From Norana najaformis (taxonomy: Eukaryota > Annelida > Clitellata > Crassiclitellata > Hormogastridae): a stretch of 64,000 nt of DNA. The DNA lies in contig OZ029913.1 of the NCBI GenBank assembly GCA_964023275.1, positions 54,278,976-54,342,975 on the forward strand, given 5' to 3'. The first letter of the stretch is position 1, and every line of letters begins with the position of its first letter. Shown here one piece after another: positions 62,996 to 64,000 of the stretch. The translations under genes were made by a program, and so were the position numbers. The notes below the pieces were generated by a model, which saw nothing but the letters and a program-made list of their open reading frames with translations, made no database searches and was not told where the DNA came from.

Positions 62996-63727
62996 ATACC
63001 CTCAACCTGCTTTCTTTCTTTCGTCCATTTTCTCATCATTTTCACAAACCTTCCCTCCTTCATCCTCCTCCTCCTCCCTCCACTTCCTCGGTCTGTCTAA
63101 CCCATAATAATACGGCGCTAAGGGAAGCAGCCGCGAACGCCAATCATCCAGCAAAGTCCATTGTCATGCAACGATAGGCCTTTTCCATCGGCGCTTCCAA
63201 TGTATTAAGCGTCCGGCCGGGAACGAAAAATATTCCTAGAGATATTATTATCAGTCGCCACTTGGGTAATAGTCTAAGTAGAACGGTATGCGGACCGGTT
63301 GCCCCCTAGTGACCAGTTTTAATCCGAGGGACGTGGGTCGCATATATATTATCGACGATTCACTCAACAAAGATGCATGGCAAGGACCTAATATGTCATA
63401 CACGCGCGCATGACCGTAAATGATTCACCGACTGACGTGCAGAATAGGGCGCCATATAATGCATAATACGTGGTAGACTTCATTAACGCCAACAAGGCGC
63501 TATATAAAGCAGCTGAGCCGGCACTGATTGTTTTCTTCCACCTTCAAGGAAGGCTACGCTACGACGCCTCCAAGGAAATGATTGAAGTGAGTTGGCTACT
63601 TCGATCAATTCTGCCGTAAAGTCCAAGCAAGAACTTCGAGAAGCAGGGCAAAAGCTGGGGCAAACTTGTCAGGGTTGCTGGTTGAGAAAGAACTGCGCTG
63701 TCATTAGAAATAAAAGGGCTTCTCAGC
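62996..63727. other. No gene seen
   Basis: Includes a short CTCCTC-rich run (63.06-63.08 kb) that mirrors the purine tract. Nothing else supported. Confidence 0.4.
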
Positions 63728-63925
63728 CAAATGACAAATCGTAATCGTAATCTCGAGATTTCTACAGCGCCTAACAAAGCCAAGTCGCGGGAACCAGCTT
63801 ATTCACAGGCGCTCAGTCAAAACAAAATCGCTAGGCAAAAGGGTTCGGTTCCAGGTTAAGATCCAGGAGTCAGGCAGTCAGACAGTTGGACGGCTTGGTT
63901 GGATGGTGTTTGAAATTGAAGCGAG
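63728..63925 (+). mobile_element. Repeat family A copy
   Basis: Longest intact-looking copy: AATCGTAATCTCGAGATTTC, CAGCGCCTAACAAAGC, CGCGGGAACCAGCTTATTCA, CAGGCGCTCAGTCAAAACAA, GGGTTCGGTTCCAGG and CAGGCAGTCAGACAG. Confidence 0.75.
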
Positions 63926-64000
63926 AAGAGAGATAATGGGAAGAGGAAGACCCAGGATAAGATTTTTTGAAATGTTTTCAGTTTTGAGTGAAAGACCAGC

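Overview
This window looks like a piece of a bilaterian invertebrate nuclear genome. The genes have GT-AG introns, intergenic DNA is AT-rich and repeat-rich, and non-LTR retrotransposons, tRNA-derived SINEs, a piggyBac relic and several anonymous repeat families are interleaved between and inside the genes. The CR1/L2-type LINEs (one with a 2A-like peptide ahead of its endonuclease), the intron-rich UPF1 and the frequent TAGGCCTA-like words would suit a marine deuterostome or lophotrochozoan. I cannot name the species from the sequence.

Layout. 1-18 kb is gene-poor: LINE 3' ends, SINEs, minisatellites, a long ATT microsatellite and anonymous repeats. 18.66-21.68 kb (+) is a 1,007-residue open exon for an unrecognised, probably nuclear protein, with a poly(A) signal at 22.01 kb. 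25.7-28.2 kb (-) holds a small homeobox gene; its homeodomain is split by an intron that is almost filled with antisense LINE sequence. 29.2-33.1 kb is a CR1/L2-like LINE carrying two later insertions, a piggyBac element and an anonymous hairpin repeat. 33.7-35.3 kb (+) is a decaying tandem C2H2 zinc-finger array. 37.9-56.2 kb (+) is a complete UPF1 gene, which I resolve into 22 coding exons encoding 1,106 residues; every junction was checked for phase. 59.0-61.1 kb (-) holds the last three exons of an alpha-carbonic anhydrase family gene whose 5' exons lie beyond the visible part. 60-64 kb also contains microsatellites and a long purine-rich tract.

How they relate. I see no operon or functional cluster; these are independent genes in a repeat-rich landscape. 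Points most worth a second look: (1) a possible conserved alternative 5' splice site in UPF1 that would add a WLR-containing peptide to the regulatory loop, as in the vertebrate long isoform; (2) a roughly 190-bp inverted repeat pair in UPF1 introns 9 and 18, flanking exons 10-18 (the helicase core); (3) the unknown protein, which has three weak Ski/Dachshund-like modules, a perfect 105-bp in-frame duplication carrying PPPY and an in-frame exitron-like segment; (4) the nested LINE/piggyBac/hairpin-repeat structure with a 2A motif; (5) SINE-like families whose ends resemble LINE tails. No CRISPR array, rRNA, true tRNA gene or recognisable virus-like element was found.
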